DNA of 64,000 nt from Pelagicoccus sp. SDUM812003 (GTDB lineage Bacteria > Verrucomicrobiota > Verrucomicrobiia > Opitutales > Opitutaceae), in assembly GCF_031127815.1 (NCBI RefSeq), contig NZ_JARXHY010000003.1:248001-312000 (forward strand), read 5' to 3'. Both the position numbers and the translations under genes were made by a program. The notes under the pieces are model-generated. The model did no database searches and had not been told where the DNA came from. It worked only from the letters and a program-made list of their open reading frames with translations. This document shows, piece after piece, positions 19,840 to 28,909 of this stretch (positions are counted from its first letter, which is position 1; every line of letters begins with the position of its first letter).

Positions 19840-21084
19840 CTAACGCGGCAGAAGGAAGTTGTCGGCGACGTAGTTGGCGAGAGCTTTGCCGGAGCGCTGT
19901 CCTTCGATGTCGGCGAACTTGTAGTGGATGCCGCCGAAGATGCGGGAACGTCCTACCTCCTTGGCGGCTTCGGAGAAGCTGTGAAAGGTGCGCACGTCGC
20001 CCGGAAAGCCTTCCGACACGGTGCTGAAGGTGATCTTGTCGGTGCCGAAGAAACGGGTCAGGGCTTGGGTGCAGGCTCGACTGAAGGTGCTGTGCCCGGA
20101 GGTGTAGTCGGGGAAGGTCGGGCTAGGCATGAGCGGGATGAATTCCGGGTCGTGAACCACGCCGGCGTGCTCGTAGGTGTCCGCTTCGCGAATGGCGTTT
20201 TCCGGGCGCCAGAAGTTGTAGTGGTACTTGGCCTCCCAGACCGAGATGCCGGCGTCGGCTGCGGTGAGGTTGAGCAAGGCGAAGAGGCGAGCGTTTTCGG
20301 TGAAGCTTAGGCCCTGCTCTCGAGAAATGTCCTGGGCGACCACGTTCCAGTGCCCGGGTGGGGTGGCGGTGCCGAGGTCGTCCGACCAGAAGATGGTGCT
20401 ATTGGTCTCGTATTCGCTGCGTTCGGTGGAGTCGCGGTGGCCTAGGCGCTGCACTTCGTTGGTCGCTTCGGCGAATTCCTCGCTGTCGATGGCAGGGGGC
20501 GGTTTCGGACGAAACTGGTCGCCGCTCTTCATGGTGAACGGTTTTACATTGCCCCAGTGTGGGTCGGTGGGGGCTCGAAAGAATGGAGGGGTGGGCTTCC
20601 ATACTCCCGGGGTCTCCCCGATCACCGGATCGACGCGAGCCATGGTGCCGTCGTTTTCCCGCAGGGCGATGATGCGCTCCGCCACGAGCTTGCCCCAAGC
20701 GAGTCCGTCTTGCTTGGCCGGACCGTCGGGGATCTCGGCGAGCTTCTCCTTGTAGACGGAGAGGAAGGGGCTGGGGTTGGCTTTTTTGCCCATCACCTTC
20801 ATGAAGGCCACGCGTGCGGCCTCCGCGGCGGCGGCTTCCCGGTCGGCCCCGTCTGGGGCGGTTTCGGTGACATAGTAGGGCTGGTAGGACCCTTCGATGC
20901 CGTTGACCGCGTCGTAGATGGAAGCGTGGTAGACGGCCAGGGCGTAGCTGGCCTGCGGGGGCGGCGTGCGGGAGAGGCGAATGGCGTCCAGCATTTGCTC
21001 GTTCCAATCGAGAATGCTGTCGGCGCGCAGGGAGCTGAGGCTCGCCAGAGAAGCGAGCAGGATGGTGGTAAGCGTGTTTTTCAT
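19840..21084 (-). CDS. Secreted vanadium-dependent haloperoxidase-like PAP2 enzyme
   Basis: A 414-residue protein with a signal peptide (MKNTLTTILLASLASLSSL, cut near ADSILDW). The C-terminal half carries the PAP2/vanadium haloperoxidase signatures: PSPTFPDYTSGHSTFSRA (P-S-G-H with the active-site His) and IFGGIHYKFADIEGQRSG (Arg-rich vanadate/phosphate site with second His). An upstream KYHYNFWRPENAI resembles the first motif. Family members either oxidise halides with vanadate and peroxide or are acid phosphatases; the sequence alone does not tell. It lies upstream of the large FG-GAP gene on the same strand, so the two may form an export-associated pair. The start is the ATG before KNTLTT. 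Confidence 0.85.
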   Translation of the reverse strand: MKNTLTTILLASLASLSSLRADSILDWNEQMLDAIRLSRTPPPQASYALAVYHASIYDAVNGIEGSYQPYYVTETAPDGADREAAAAEAARVAFMKVMGKKANPSPFLSVYKEKLAEIPDGPAKQDGLAWGKLVAERIIALRENDGTMARVDPVIGETPGVWKPTPPFFRAPTDPHWGNVKPFTMKSGDQFRPKPPPAIDSEEFAEATNEVQRLGHRDSTERSEYETNSTIFWSDDLGTATPPGHWNVVAQDISREQGLSFTENARLFALLNLTAADAGISVWEAKYHYNFWRPENAIREADTYEHAGVVHDPEFIPLMPSPTFPDYTSGHSTFSRACTQALTRFFGTDKITFSTVSEGFPGDVRTFHSFSEAAKEVGRSRIFGGIHYKFADIEGQRSGKALANYVADNFLLPR

Positions 21085-21560
21085 GGGGCTTGAGACTGTG
21101 GAGGCTGGTCGAAAGCGCTCCACCTCTGGTTTGGGTTAGTCTGGGACCCATATTTGTCCTGGGGCGCCGTCTTGTGAATATTAGAGGGACGAACTGCTGA
21201 TATAAGGTGGTGAAATACCAGTAGGGCGCGTTTTGGGGTGGGGCTTTCAATCGGGCGGATCGTATCGGAATTCGTCCGAACGCGAAAAATCCTCCGACCC
21301 GGGCTGACGAACCGGGTGGAGGATTTTCGACCTGAATTGTGTGACAACCAGTGAACTAAACTGGTCCTCCTCGCAAATCCTACCGCTGATCTTGAAGAGG
21401 GAATCCGTTGAACTGCTCCTACCTTTAGGCGCGGAGAGGCGTTTGTGAACGCTTTAGGGACGAACCGCTCGCGAAAAGGGGTGAAATGGCAGGGAGGAGG
21501 CCCGGCTTCGATTTTGGTCGGGACGCGTTCCTGGCGAGGGGAGGGTTCCTCCGGCGTAGC
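21085..21560. other. Gap between haloperoxidase and response regulator genes
   Basis: 476 bases. It contains the strong hairpin described at 21281, a smaller stem near 21345 (CCAGT with ACTGG), and otherwise nothing recognisable. The stretch 21331-21560 between the response regulator stop and the hairpin is long for a plain 3' untranslated end and could hold an RNA, but I found no promoter to support one. Confidence 0.4.
21281..21330 (-). terminator. Strong, near-symmetrical terminator hairpin
   Basis: AAAATCCTCC (21286-21295) pairs with GGAGGATTTT (21318-21327) and, after one bulged G, ACCCGG with CCGGGT; the loop is nine bases. On the minus strand the stem is followed by a T-run, so it can end the histidine kinase/response regulator transcript; on the plus strand it also has four T and may act both ways. 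Confidence 0.75.
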
Positions 21561-22337
21561 TTACTTTCCGAGCAGCGGCTTGAGAGCGTCCTTGTAGCTG
21601 CGACTGGCGGTGAGTTTGGCGCCATCGCGCAGGATGACGGCATGCTCGCCGTGGAAGAGCGGCTGGATCTCGCGAATGCGATCGATGCAGACGATGGTGG
21701 AGCGGCTGATGCGCAGGAAGCGTTCCGGATCGAGCTGGGTTTCCAGCTGGCTGAGGGTTTCGCGCATCAGGTGCTGAGCCTTGCCGATATGGATTTCCAC
21801 GTAGTTGTTGGCGGAGCCGATCCAGTCGATGTCCTCCACGCGGGCCAGGATCACCCGTCCTTCGGTTTTGATGGAGAGTCGGTCCAGGTAGCGCTTGGCG
21901 CCGGCAGCGGGAGCGAACTCGCGCAGCAGGCTGGCCAGCTTTTGGTCGATGTCGCTGGGGCTTTGCCGGGCGTGGGCGGCGATCGCTTTGTCCAGCGCCG
22001 CTTCGAAGCGGGCTCGGTCGAATGGCTTGAGCAGGTAGTCCGTGGCGTGAAGGTCGAAGGCCTTGAGGGCGAAGGTGTCGTAGGCGGTGACGAAGATGAT
22101 GAGCGGGAGTTTGGGCAGGCTGCTCTGCAGCTCGGTCGCGGCCTCGATGCCGGTTTTTTCCGGCATTTGAATGTCGAGGAAGAGCAGTTCCGGCTGCAGC
22201 TCGCGGCAGAGGCGCAAGGCGGTGGCCCCATCTCCCGCTTCGCCGACCAGCTCGATGCGCTCGTCTTTTTCGAGCAGGCTGCGCAGCCGGTCGCGGGCGA
22301 GCGCTTCGTCGTCTACGATGAGAGTGCGGAGGGGCAT
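21561..22337 (-). CDS. LytTR-type response regulator
   Basis: A 258-residue response regulator. The receiver (residues 1-120) has LIVDDEALARDRL, the phosphoacceptor Asp in ELLFLDIQMPEKTG and the Lys in YLLKPFD. The C-terminal LytTR DNA-binding domain (about 155-255) shows DIDWIGSANNYVEIHIGKAQHL-type residues and FLRISRSTIVCIDRI. The kinase gene lies 24 bases upstream on the same strand, so the pair is an operon. LytTR regulators usually control a nearby or few surface and secretion genes; here the neighbours are the haloperoxidase-like and FG-GAP genes, an attractive but unproven target. Confidence 0.92.
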   Translation of the reverse strand: MPLRTLIVDDEALARDRLRSLLEKDERIELVGEAGDGATALRLCRELQPELLFLDIQMPEKTGIEAATELQSSLPKLPLIIFVTAYDTFALKAFDLHATDYLLKPFDRARFEAALDKAIAAHARQSPSDIDQKLASLLREFAPAAGAKRYLDRLSIKTEGRVILARVEDIDWIGSANNYVEIHIGKAQHLMRETLSQLETQLDPERFLRISRSTIVCIDRIREIQPLFHGEHAVILRDGAKLTASRSYKDALKPLLGK

Positions 22338-22361
22338 GGCGGGGAAAGGCGTAGCGGCGGG

Positions 22362-23471
22362 TTAGTCTGAGAGGGGGAGGGTGATAAGAACGCGAACGCC
22401 TCCTTCGGGTCGTTGGGTGATGGAGAAACTCTGACGATCACCATAGAGTTCGGAGAGGCGGGTTTTTGTATTCGAGAGACCGATACCATCCTGGGTGTGG
22501 TCTGCCAAGCCTCCACCGTTGTCCTTCACTTCGAGTTGCAGTGAACGTTCACTTGCTCGGGCGCTGATGGTCAGCTTTCCGGGCCGGGCGTAGGGGGCGA
22601 TGCCGTGTTTCAGGGCGTTCTCCACGATGGGCTGTAGGATGAAACTGGGTACGTGCTGCGTGTGCAATTCGGCCGGGATGTCGAACTCGGTGGCGAGTCG
22701 GTCGCCGAAGCGGATGCGCTCGATATCGAGGTAGCTTTGCAGGAAGGTGATTTCCTCGGAAAGCGGAATGGTCTGGTTCTTGTCCTTTTTCAGGCTGAGC
22801 CGGAGCAGGTCGGAGAGTTTCGCCAGCATGGAGTCCGCCGCGTCGACATCCTTGTGCATGAGAGCGGAGATGCTGTGCATGGCGTTGAAGAGGAAGTGCG
22901 GGTTGAGCTGGGCTTGCAGGGCTTGCAGGCGTGCTTCGGTCAGGCGCCTCTCCAGATCGAGGGCGGAGCGCTCCCGCTCGTGAAACTTGCGGTAGTAGCT
23001 CGCGGCGTGGGCGATCGCAGCGATGACCCAGTATACGATGAAGTTGAAGTGGTAGGTCTTGAAGAGCAGCGGCTGGATGAGCTCGACGTAGCTGGCCGGG
23101 TCGCCGATGAGCCAGCTTTGAGCTTGAGCGACCAGGGCGCGGATGAAGGCGTAGAGAAGGGCGATGCTGGTGCTGGCGATGAGGTGGATAAGTAGCGGAT
23201 TGGACCAGCGCAGCCGTTCGATGGGGTAGCGGCGGCAGAGCGCCAGCACGCCCACGGACAGGGCGGCCCAGACGTACCAATCGACCAGGGAGTAGGAGAG
23301 CGCTTGGGACCAGGTGACGGGGTAGCCGGACAAGCTGCTGGACAGGTAGAATTGGCTGGCGAAGGACAGGCCGATCGCGGTCCACAAGGCGAACAGCAAC
23401 AGGAAGGCGCGAAGTGGCGAACGTCTCGGGGACACTCCAGGAAGGGGGGTGGCTGTGGCGATTTCCGGCAT
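22362..23471 (-). CDS. LytS-type sensor histidine kinase (His_kinase family)
   Basis: About 369 residues. Four predicted membrane helices in the N-terminal 150 residues (for example LRAFLLLFALWTAIGLSFAS and WYVWAALSVGVLALC), a short linker, then the His_kinase domain with AQLNPHFLFNAMHSISALM, in which the His after NP is the phosphoacceptor, and a HATPase with PSFILQPIVENALKHG and DNGGGLADHTQDGIGLSNT. This is the LytS/YehU type that pairs with LytTR regulators, as found here immediately downstream. A GTG at 23495 would add eight residues; the ATG at 23471 is preferred. Confidence 0.9.
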   Translation of the reverse strand: MPEIATATPLPGVSPRRSPLRAFLLLFALWTAIGLSFASQFYLSSSLSGYPVTWSQALSYSLVDWYVWAALSVGVLALCRRYPIERLRWSNPLLIHLIASTSIALLYAFIRALVAQAQSWLIGDPASYVELIQPLLFKTYHFNFIVYWVIAAIAHAASYYRKFHERERSALDLERRLTEARLQALQAQLNPHFLFNAMHSISALMHKDVDAADSMLAKLSDLLRLSLKKDKNQTIPLSEEITFLQSYLDIERIRFGDRLATEFDIPAELHTQHVPSFILQPIVENALKHGIAPYARPGKLTISARASERSLQLEVKDNGGGLADHTQDGIGLSNTKTRLSELYGDRQSFSITQRPEGGVRVLITLPLSD

Positions 23472-23570
23472 GTAGGGCGGGGTCTGGACCTGCACAGGAA
23501 AACACTCGCCACTGGCCGATGGCTAGCTCTTTTCTATGGGGTGACGACCGGAAGTCGCATTTTTCCCCTC

Positions 23571-25370
23571 ATGCACCAGAAGACCGAAACGCTCCAGAGC
23601 CACCGGGATCGATCCGTGGCCCCGCCTCGGGTGTCGCGGGCGCTCTGTGCGCTCTGGGGACTTTGCATCCTGGTGGTGGTGGCCTGCTTCGGCTTCTTCG
23701 CCTCGGACCGATTCGATGCGGAGCCGCCCGCTCCGCGCTTTATCGACGTCACCAAATCGTCCGGCATCTCCTTCGCGCACAACAATGGAGCGACCAGCCA
23801 GAATCTCCTGCCGGAAACCATGGGAAGCGGGGTGGCGTTTTTCGACTTCGACAACGACGGGGATCAGGATCTCGTATTTGCCAACAGCGACTACTGGGAA
23901 TGGGAGCGCCAGCCGGGCGCCGATCCAACGCGCCTGGCGGTGTATCGAAACGATGGCCAGGGACATTTTGAAGAAGTGGCCATGGAGCTGGGCTTGGCGG
24001 TGAGCATGTACGGCATGGGGATCGCGGCGGCCGACTACGACAACGATGGCTGGAGCGATCTTTTTCTTACCGGTGTGGGGCCGAACCGTCTTTTTCGAAA
24101 CCTGCGGGGAAACGGCTTCGTGGAGGTGAGCGCCGCGGCGGGCGTGCGTGGGCTGGAAAACGATTGGAGCACGAGCGCGGCGTGGGTGGACGTGGACAAT
24201 GATGGCTTGCTGGACCTGTTCGTCTGCAACTACGTGCGCTGGGCTCGGGAACTGGGGATCGAGCTCGCGTTTAAGCTGGCGGGGATTGGGCATGGATATG
24301 GACCGCAGGTCAACTTCACCGGAACCTTCCCTTATCTGTATTTGAATCGTGGCGACGGAACCTTCCGGGAGGTGGCCCGTTCTCGCGGGATGGAGCTGCT
24401 GGAAGACAGCGGTTTTCCGGCGGCTCGGTCCTTGGCGGTGGCGCCGATCGATCTGGATGACGATGGCTGGCTCGATCTGGTGGTGGCCAACCACGAGGCG
24501 GCCCCGTTCGTTTTTCGCAACAGCGGAGGGGGGCGATTCGAGGAGATCGGTTCGCTGTACGGCGCCGCGGACGGAGCGGACGCTGCTGGCCGCAGCATGG
24601 GTATCGATGTCGCTCGTTTAGGCCAGGAGGACGAGCTGGGCATTTCATTGGGAAGCTTCGCCAATGAGATGAATCGCGTGTATCGAAATTCCGGAGACTC
24701 CGTGGTTTTTGCCGAGACTGCTCTGCCCGACGAGGAAATCAGGGAAGCGAGCTTGCAGCGCTTTGGCATGTTCTTCTTCGATTTCGACCTCGATGGGAGA
24801 TTGGATCTCCTCGGGGTGAACGGCTTTTTGGAAAAGGAGATCAATCGCATCGATCCCGAGATGGACTTTCGCAGGCCGGCTCAACTGTTCTGGAACGCGG
24901 GAGCTCGCTCCGCGCAGCCCTTCATCGAGGTGGAGGCCGAAAGGGGAGAGCCGGACGACCTGTTCGAGCCGATGATCGGTCGCGGGTCCGCGTTCGCCGA
25001 CGTGGATGGCGATGGCAGTCTTGATGTGGTGGTGACGCAAAACGGCGGCGCTCCCATGCTGCTGAAGAACGAAGCTGCGGAGGGGAATAATTGGCTGCGT
25101 ATCAAGCTAGTGGGCACGACGTGCAACCGGGATGCGATCGGAGCCAAGGTGGAAGCCAGAATCGGGCATCGCGTCCTGCATGGTCGGGTGATGCCGACCC
25201 GCAGCTACCTGTCGCAGTCGGAGCTGCCGGTCACGATCGGTCTTGGCAAAGGCTGGAAGGTGAGGGAGGTTGTGGTTCGTTGGCCCGACGGCGCGATCGA
25301 GAGTTTCTGCGAGGTGCCGATCAATCGGCAGGTGACGCTGGTGCAGGGAGAAGGTGAGGACGCCAGTTAA
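23571..25370 (+). CDS. Membrane-anchored CRTAC1-like FG-GAP/ASPIC protein
   Basis: A 599-residue protein with one N-terminal membrane helix (about residues 23-42, ALCALWGLCILVVVACFGFF), probably a signal anchor, then FG-GAP repeats with calcium loops (DFDNDGDQDLVF, DYDNDGWSDLF, DVDNDGLLDLF, DLDDDGWLDLV, DVDGDGSLDVV) and a C-terminal ASPIC/UnbV domain (about 505-595) with the VVRWPDGAIESF motif. This is the single-unit version of the architecture seen twice in the 1173-residue protein at 16203. It is transcribed divergently from the histidine kinase, with 99 bases between, and its 3' end overlaps that of the TPR gene by four bases. Confidence 0.88.
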   Translation: MHQKTETLQSHRDRSVAPPRVSRALCALWGLCILVVVACFGFFASDRFDAEPPAPRFIDVTKSSGISFAHNNGATSQNLLPETMGSGVAFFDFDNDGDQDLVFANSDYWEWERQPGADPTRLAVYRNDGQGHFEEVAMELGLAVSMYGMGIAAADYDNDGWSDLFLTGVGPNRLFRNLRGNGFVEVSAAAGVRGLENDWSTSAAWVDVDNDGLLDLFVCNYVRWARELGIELAFKLAGIGHGYGPQVNFTGTFPYLYLNRGDGTFREVARSRGMELLEDSGFPAARSLAVAPIDLDDDGWLDLVVANHEAAPFVFRNSGGGRFEEIGSLYGAADGADAAGRSMGIDVARLGQEDELGISLGSFANEMNRVYRNSGDSVVFAETALPDEEIREASLQRFGMFFFDFDLDGRLDLLGVNGFLEKEINRIDPEMDFRRPAQLFWNAGARSAQPFIEVEAERGEPDDLFEPMIGRGSAFADVDGDGSLDVVVTQNGGAPMLLKNEAAEGNNWLRIKLVGTTCNRDAIGAKVEARIGHRVLHGRVMPTRSYLSQSELPVTIGLGKGWKVREVVVRWPDGAIESFCEVPINRQVTLVQGEGEDAS

Positions 25371-26782
25371 GGAGCCGATCCGAAGACTCGACGATAGGCG
25401 TTTTCCAGCTGGTTTAAATGGTCCCGACCCACCCGTGGGAGTTCGCCGAGACGCTTGAGCCAGCGAACCGCCTCGCTTTGGTTTCCGTTCATAATGGAGT
25501 GGTATGCCATGGTGGATACGGCGATGGCGTTGTTCGGTTCTTTCTCGATGGCCCGTTTGATTTGCTCGATGCCTTCTTCGTCCCGTCCCAGGCTCATATA
25601 GGCTTTGGCTAGCTCGACGTAGCCGATCGCTTCGTGCGGACGCAGTTCGATGGAGCGATTGAACGCGGCGATGGCCTCATCGACGCGGTTTTGTTGGAGC
25701 ATCAGCTTTCCTTTTTCGATTTGGAGCGATGGCGAGCGTGGAGCGGCTCTCAGGGCCGCGTCCAGCAAGCGTCGTCGCGTAGTGGGACTTTGGCGACGCT
25801 CCGCTATGTTCATGAGCCCCAGCCACGCGTCGGCAAGGCCCGGCTCGAGCTCCACGCAACGCTGGTAGTGCCTTTCCGCCTCTTCCAGGTCGCTCATCTG
25901 CATGTAGACGCCAGCCATCTGGAAATGGATGGTGGAATTGTCCGGATCTAGCGATTCGGCCCGCTTGAGGTAGCGAAGCCCGGCTCTCGAATCGCCCTGA
26001 TGGACCACCCAGCCTCCGGCGATGGAAACCTGATAGGCGTCGTAGCAATCGTTGATCAAGTCGAGCGACCAGGGATCCGGGATGTCCGCGTAGCTTCCCC
26101 AGCGGATGGTTTCCAGCACCTGGTACTCCTGACGCTCGAGTCCGAGCTTTTCATAGACGTCGCCCAGCAGGTCGGCCCCGATCTGGAAGTTCGAATCGGC
26201 CGTGGCCTTTTCGAGATGGGTCTTCGCCCCGCTCCAGTTCTCCCGGGCGATCTCGACCCGTCCTAGCCCCACGCTGGCGTATGCGTTCTTCTTGTCCAGG
26301 GAAAGCGTTTTCCGGTAGACTGCCTCCGCTTCTTCGATCCTGTTCTGCTTCAGGAGCGTATCTCCCAGACGGATACGCGCGGGTATGTAGTCGGGATCGA
26401 GGTCGATAGTCCTTTCGAAGAGCGGAGTGGCCTCTTCAAGTTTCCCGTAGCCGGCTAGCAGTCGGCCGAATCGGTAGTGCCAGAGGGGGTCTTGGGGCTC
26501 CACTACCACCAGGGTGGCGTAGCATTGCCAGGCCTCGTTGGTGAATCCGTTGGCATCGTAGAGCTTGCTCAGTTCCGCTAGGCCCTCGATGGATCCTTCG
26601 TTCGCTTGTGTGGTAGCATTCTGGATACGTTCTTGCAGGCGAGGGTGCGAGATGCCGTCGCTGGGTATGTCCGGGACGGATGCGGCGACGAGACGGGCAG
26701 TCTTTTGCTGTCCCATCCAGTAGCTTAGGCCGAGGACGAGAGCTACGACGAGTGCGAGCGCGATGGCGAGTTTCGCTTTCAT
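25367..26782 (-). CDS. Membrane-anchored TPR protein
   Basis: A 471-residue protein with one N-terminal membrane helix (residues 5-24, LAIALALVVALVLGLSYWMG) and at least eight tetratricopeptide repeats over the rest, recognisable by W/L-G-Y-A-P spacing such as PLWHYRFGRLLAGYGKLEEA and KNAYASVGLGRVEIARENW. TPR proteins of this form often travel with CRTAC1-like proteins; here it is 22 bases downstream of the FG-GAP lipoprotein gene on the same strand, so the two form an operon. Partner binding is the expected role; the partner is unknown. Confidence 0.87.
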   Translation of the reverse strand: MKAKLAIALALVVALVLGLSYWMGQQKTARLVAASVPDIPSDGISHPRLQERIQNATTQANEGSIEGLAELSKLYDANGFTNEAWQCYATLVVVEPQDPLWHYRFGRLLAGYGKLEEATPLFERTIDLDPDYIPARIRLGDTLLKQNRIEEAEAVYRKTLSLDKKNAYASVGLGRVEIARENWSGAKTHLEKATADSNFQIGADLLGDVYEKLGLERQEYQVLETIRWGSYADIPDPWSLDLINDCYDAYQVSIAGGWVVHQGDSRAGLRYLKRAESLDPDNSTIHFQMAGVYMQMSDLEEAERHYQRCVELEPGLADAWLGLMNIAERRQSPTTRRRLLDAALRAAPRSPSLQIEKGKLMLQQNRVDEAIAAFNRSIELRPHEAIGYVELAKAYMSLGRDEEGIEQIKRAIEKEPNNAIAVSTMAYHSIMNGNQSEAVRWLKRLGELPRVGRDHLNQLENAYRRVFGSAP

Positions 26783-26804
26783 GCTGTAGTGGTGGGGGTG
26801 AACG

Positions 26805-28103
26805 TTACTCTTGCGGACGCCAGATCATGAGCCGGCTCATTCTCTCGTAGGGCGTGTAGGCGTGGAAACCTCCGGTGACTAGGCTGAACCGGCCGCTACC
26901 GTCGAAATCGCCAGCGTCGAGCGTGAGCAGTTGTATGGGATTGTAAGCGAGCACTACCGGGGTGAACTTCATGTCGCCATCGTTTCGATACAGCATCATG
27001 GATTCCGCTTTGGGGTTCGACCAGTCGTTGAAGCTGCTCAGGGCGAGCACGTCCATGTCGCCATCGTGGTCGATATCGACCGCCAGGGGGCTGTAGGCGC
27101 CGCCGAGATCTCCAATGCGGTTGTACTTGAAGAATCCGTTTCCCTTGTTCTCCAGCCATTGCACCCCGTGCCAGGGACGGGGGCCGGGGACGGGATTGGG
27201 GCCAAAGCCGTCTCCGTTTGTGAATACGAGATCCGGTTTGCCGTCGCGATTGAGGTCGGCGGAGCTCATGCCGCTGATGGCGTAGTCGTCATTGGTGGAC
27301 CCCCAGATGACGCGGCTCTTCCTGAAGCCGCCTTGAGCGTCGTTTTCGAAGAGGTGGATTTCCTCCCACTGCTGGGAGACGAGGGCGGCGAAGTCGAGCC
27401 AGCCATCGCCGTTGTAGTCGTCGATGGTCACGTTGACGGTGCCGGAAAGTCGGAGGGTGATTTCGCTGGTGTAGTTCCAGTTTCCATCGTTTCGCATCCA
27501 GCGAACTTCTCCCTGGTCGTATCCAAATTGCCCGACGACGATATCCAGGTCTCCGTCCTTGTCCATGTCGGCCGCCCGGGCGTCGACCACGCGCTCCACC
27601 TTTTCCAGCAGGATGCGTTGGGTGAAGTTTTCCGAGCCGTCGTTTTCCAGAGCGATCAAGGCTCCGATCTTGTCGTTGTTGGGAAAGACGATGTTCATGC
27701 TGGAGACCAGCACGTCCAAGTCTCCGTCCAGATCCAGATCGTACACCTCCGCGTGCACGGGGGCTTGGGCGTCGGAGGCGATGACGATCTCCTCGAAGGA
27801 TCCGTCCGGCTGCTGGCGTATCCAAAGGACCTCGCTGTCCTTCGATTCGCAGGCGATGACGTCGAGCAATCCGTCCTCGTCCAAATCGACCGCCCGCACG
27901 TGGGCCACCCAGGGGCGACGCTCGCCGATCGGCTCGCCGATGGACTCGCCGACGAAGCGCTCCAAATCGACCTCGGTGACGGTTTTGGGCGGCGGAGGGA
28001 GCTTGAGGTCCGCTTCCGAGGGACCGCAGGCGGAAAGCAACGCTGCAGCGGCCGCGATGATGAAGATCCGTGGGGTGGGGCGAAGGTGTTTGGGCAGCTT
28101 CAT
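26805..28103 (-). CDS. FG-GAP/VCBS repeat lipoprotein
   Basis: A 432-residue predicted lipoprotein: the N terminus has a hydrophobic stretch (IFIIAAAAALLSAC) ending in a lipobox with Cys near residue 25. The remainder is a beta-propeller of FG-GAP repeats with clear calcium loops (DLDEDGLLDVI, DLDLDGDLDVL, DMDKDGDLDIV, DYNGDGWLDFA, DLNRDGKPDLV, DIDHDGDMDVL). No ASPIC domain follows. First gene of a two-gene operon with the TPR protein. The start is the ATG directly before the basic, then hydrophobic, leader; upstream codons lack a signal. Confidence 0.86.
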   Translation of the reverse strand: MKLPKHLRPTPRIFIIAAAAALLSACGPSEADLKLPPPPKTVTEVDLERFVGESIGEPIGERRPWVAHVRAVDLDEDGLLDVIACESKDSEVLWIRQQPDGSFEEIVIASDAQAPVHAEVYDLDLDGDLDVLVSSMNIVFPNNDKIGALIALENDGSENFTQRILLEKVERVVDARAADMDKDGDLDIVVGQFGYDQGEVRWMRNDGNWNYTSEITLRLSGTVNVTIDDYNGDGWLDFAALVSQQWEEIHLFENDAQGGFRKSRVIWGSTNDDYAISGMSSADLNRDGKPDLVFTNGDGFGPNPVPGPRPWHGVQWLENKGNGFFKYNRIGDLGGAYSPLAVDIDHDGDMDVLALSSFNDWSNPKAESMMLYRNDGDMKFTPVVLAYNPIQLLTLDAGDFDGSGRFSLVTGGFHAYTPYERMSRLMIWRPQE

Positions 28104-28342
28104 AGGGGGCTTTGATTCTTTTTGAGCGGGAAGGCGCGAGCAAGGCTTAATCGGAGCGAACGTTCGGCAGGGCGACTCGTCGACCAGGCGATCGAATGCG
28201 CTCGTCGGCACGTTCGACCATTTTTTTGGGGCCTTAGTTGACGGCAAGGCGAAACGGTTGGCGCGTCGGATGCTCAAGGACGACTGAACGCGGCAAGCAG
28301 GTCGCGAGTAACTGAAATACAACTCTAGAAAGGGAATATACG

Positions 28343-28696
28343 ATGAACACTAAATCGCTGACAGAAACGAGAGTAGGGAATGACGAAACCATTCGCCCGA
28401 CTCAACAAGCGGCGACTGTTCACGATGTTCTCTTGCTCCGATTGCTGGCCCTCCTGGACGCGACCATGCGGGAGACATGGATGCCGATGAGCTTTCGCAC
28501 GGTGGTGGTTCAGGAGTTTCCAACCATTCGCCGCGAGCTGAGCAAGCGAAAGTCGGACCTTTCGCTGGTGGAGAGCCGGGTGATGCACATTCTCGACGCC
28601 GCCGATCCCTACCGGGGATTCGCCGAGCGCTCGGAGGCGCTGCTCGCCCTGCGCATGCTGCACGGAGAACTCGCCGCGACTCGCTTCGCAGCCTAG
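28343..28696 (+). CDS. Small protein of unknown function
   Basis: A 117-residue protein that I cannot assign. It is preceded by AAAGGGAATATACG, giving a GGGA ribosome site nine bases before the ATG. Residues 25-117 are predicted mostly helical, with a hydrophobic stretch VHDVLLLRLLALLDATM and a basic middle (RRELSKRKSDLSLVESRV). No signal peptide, cysteine or known motif. Divergent from the FG-GAP lipoprotein gene. Confidence 0.6.
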   Translation: MNTKSLTETRVGNDETIRPTQQAATVHDVLLLRLLALLDATMRETWMPMSFRTVVVQEFPTIRRELSKRKSDLSLVESRVMHILDAADPYRGFAERSEALLALRMLHGELAATRFAA

Positions 28697-28909
28697 GGAA
28701 AACGAATTTACGTATAGGGGTAGTAGGGACGTTTCTTCGTCACCAGCGGTCGCGTCGGAGTAGGCGCGACCGCCTGAAGAGAAGTCACGAGTGAAGGCCA
28801 GTTTTGTCGGCATGGGGATGGCGACAGGCAGCGAGAAATCTACTGATCGGGGCGCATGGGTGGCAAGCCGTCCTGAGCGGAGGCTAGAGGTTTGCGCGAT
28901 GGGAGCGTT

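Noticed and set aside
22533-22546. 14-base palindrome AGTGAACGTTCACT
   Set aside because: Located inside the HATPase coding region of the histidine kinase; likely chance, though it resembles the CG-centred sites described elsewhere.
28746-28773. Hairpin GCGGTCGCG with CGCGACCGC after the small unknown gene
   Set aside because: A nine-base-pair stem but without a T-run on either strand; not called as terminator.
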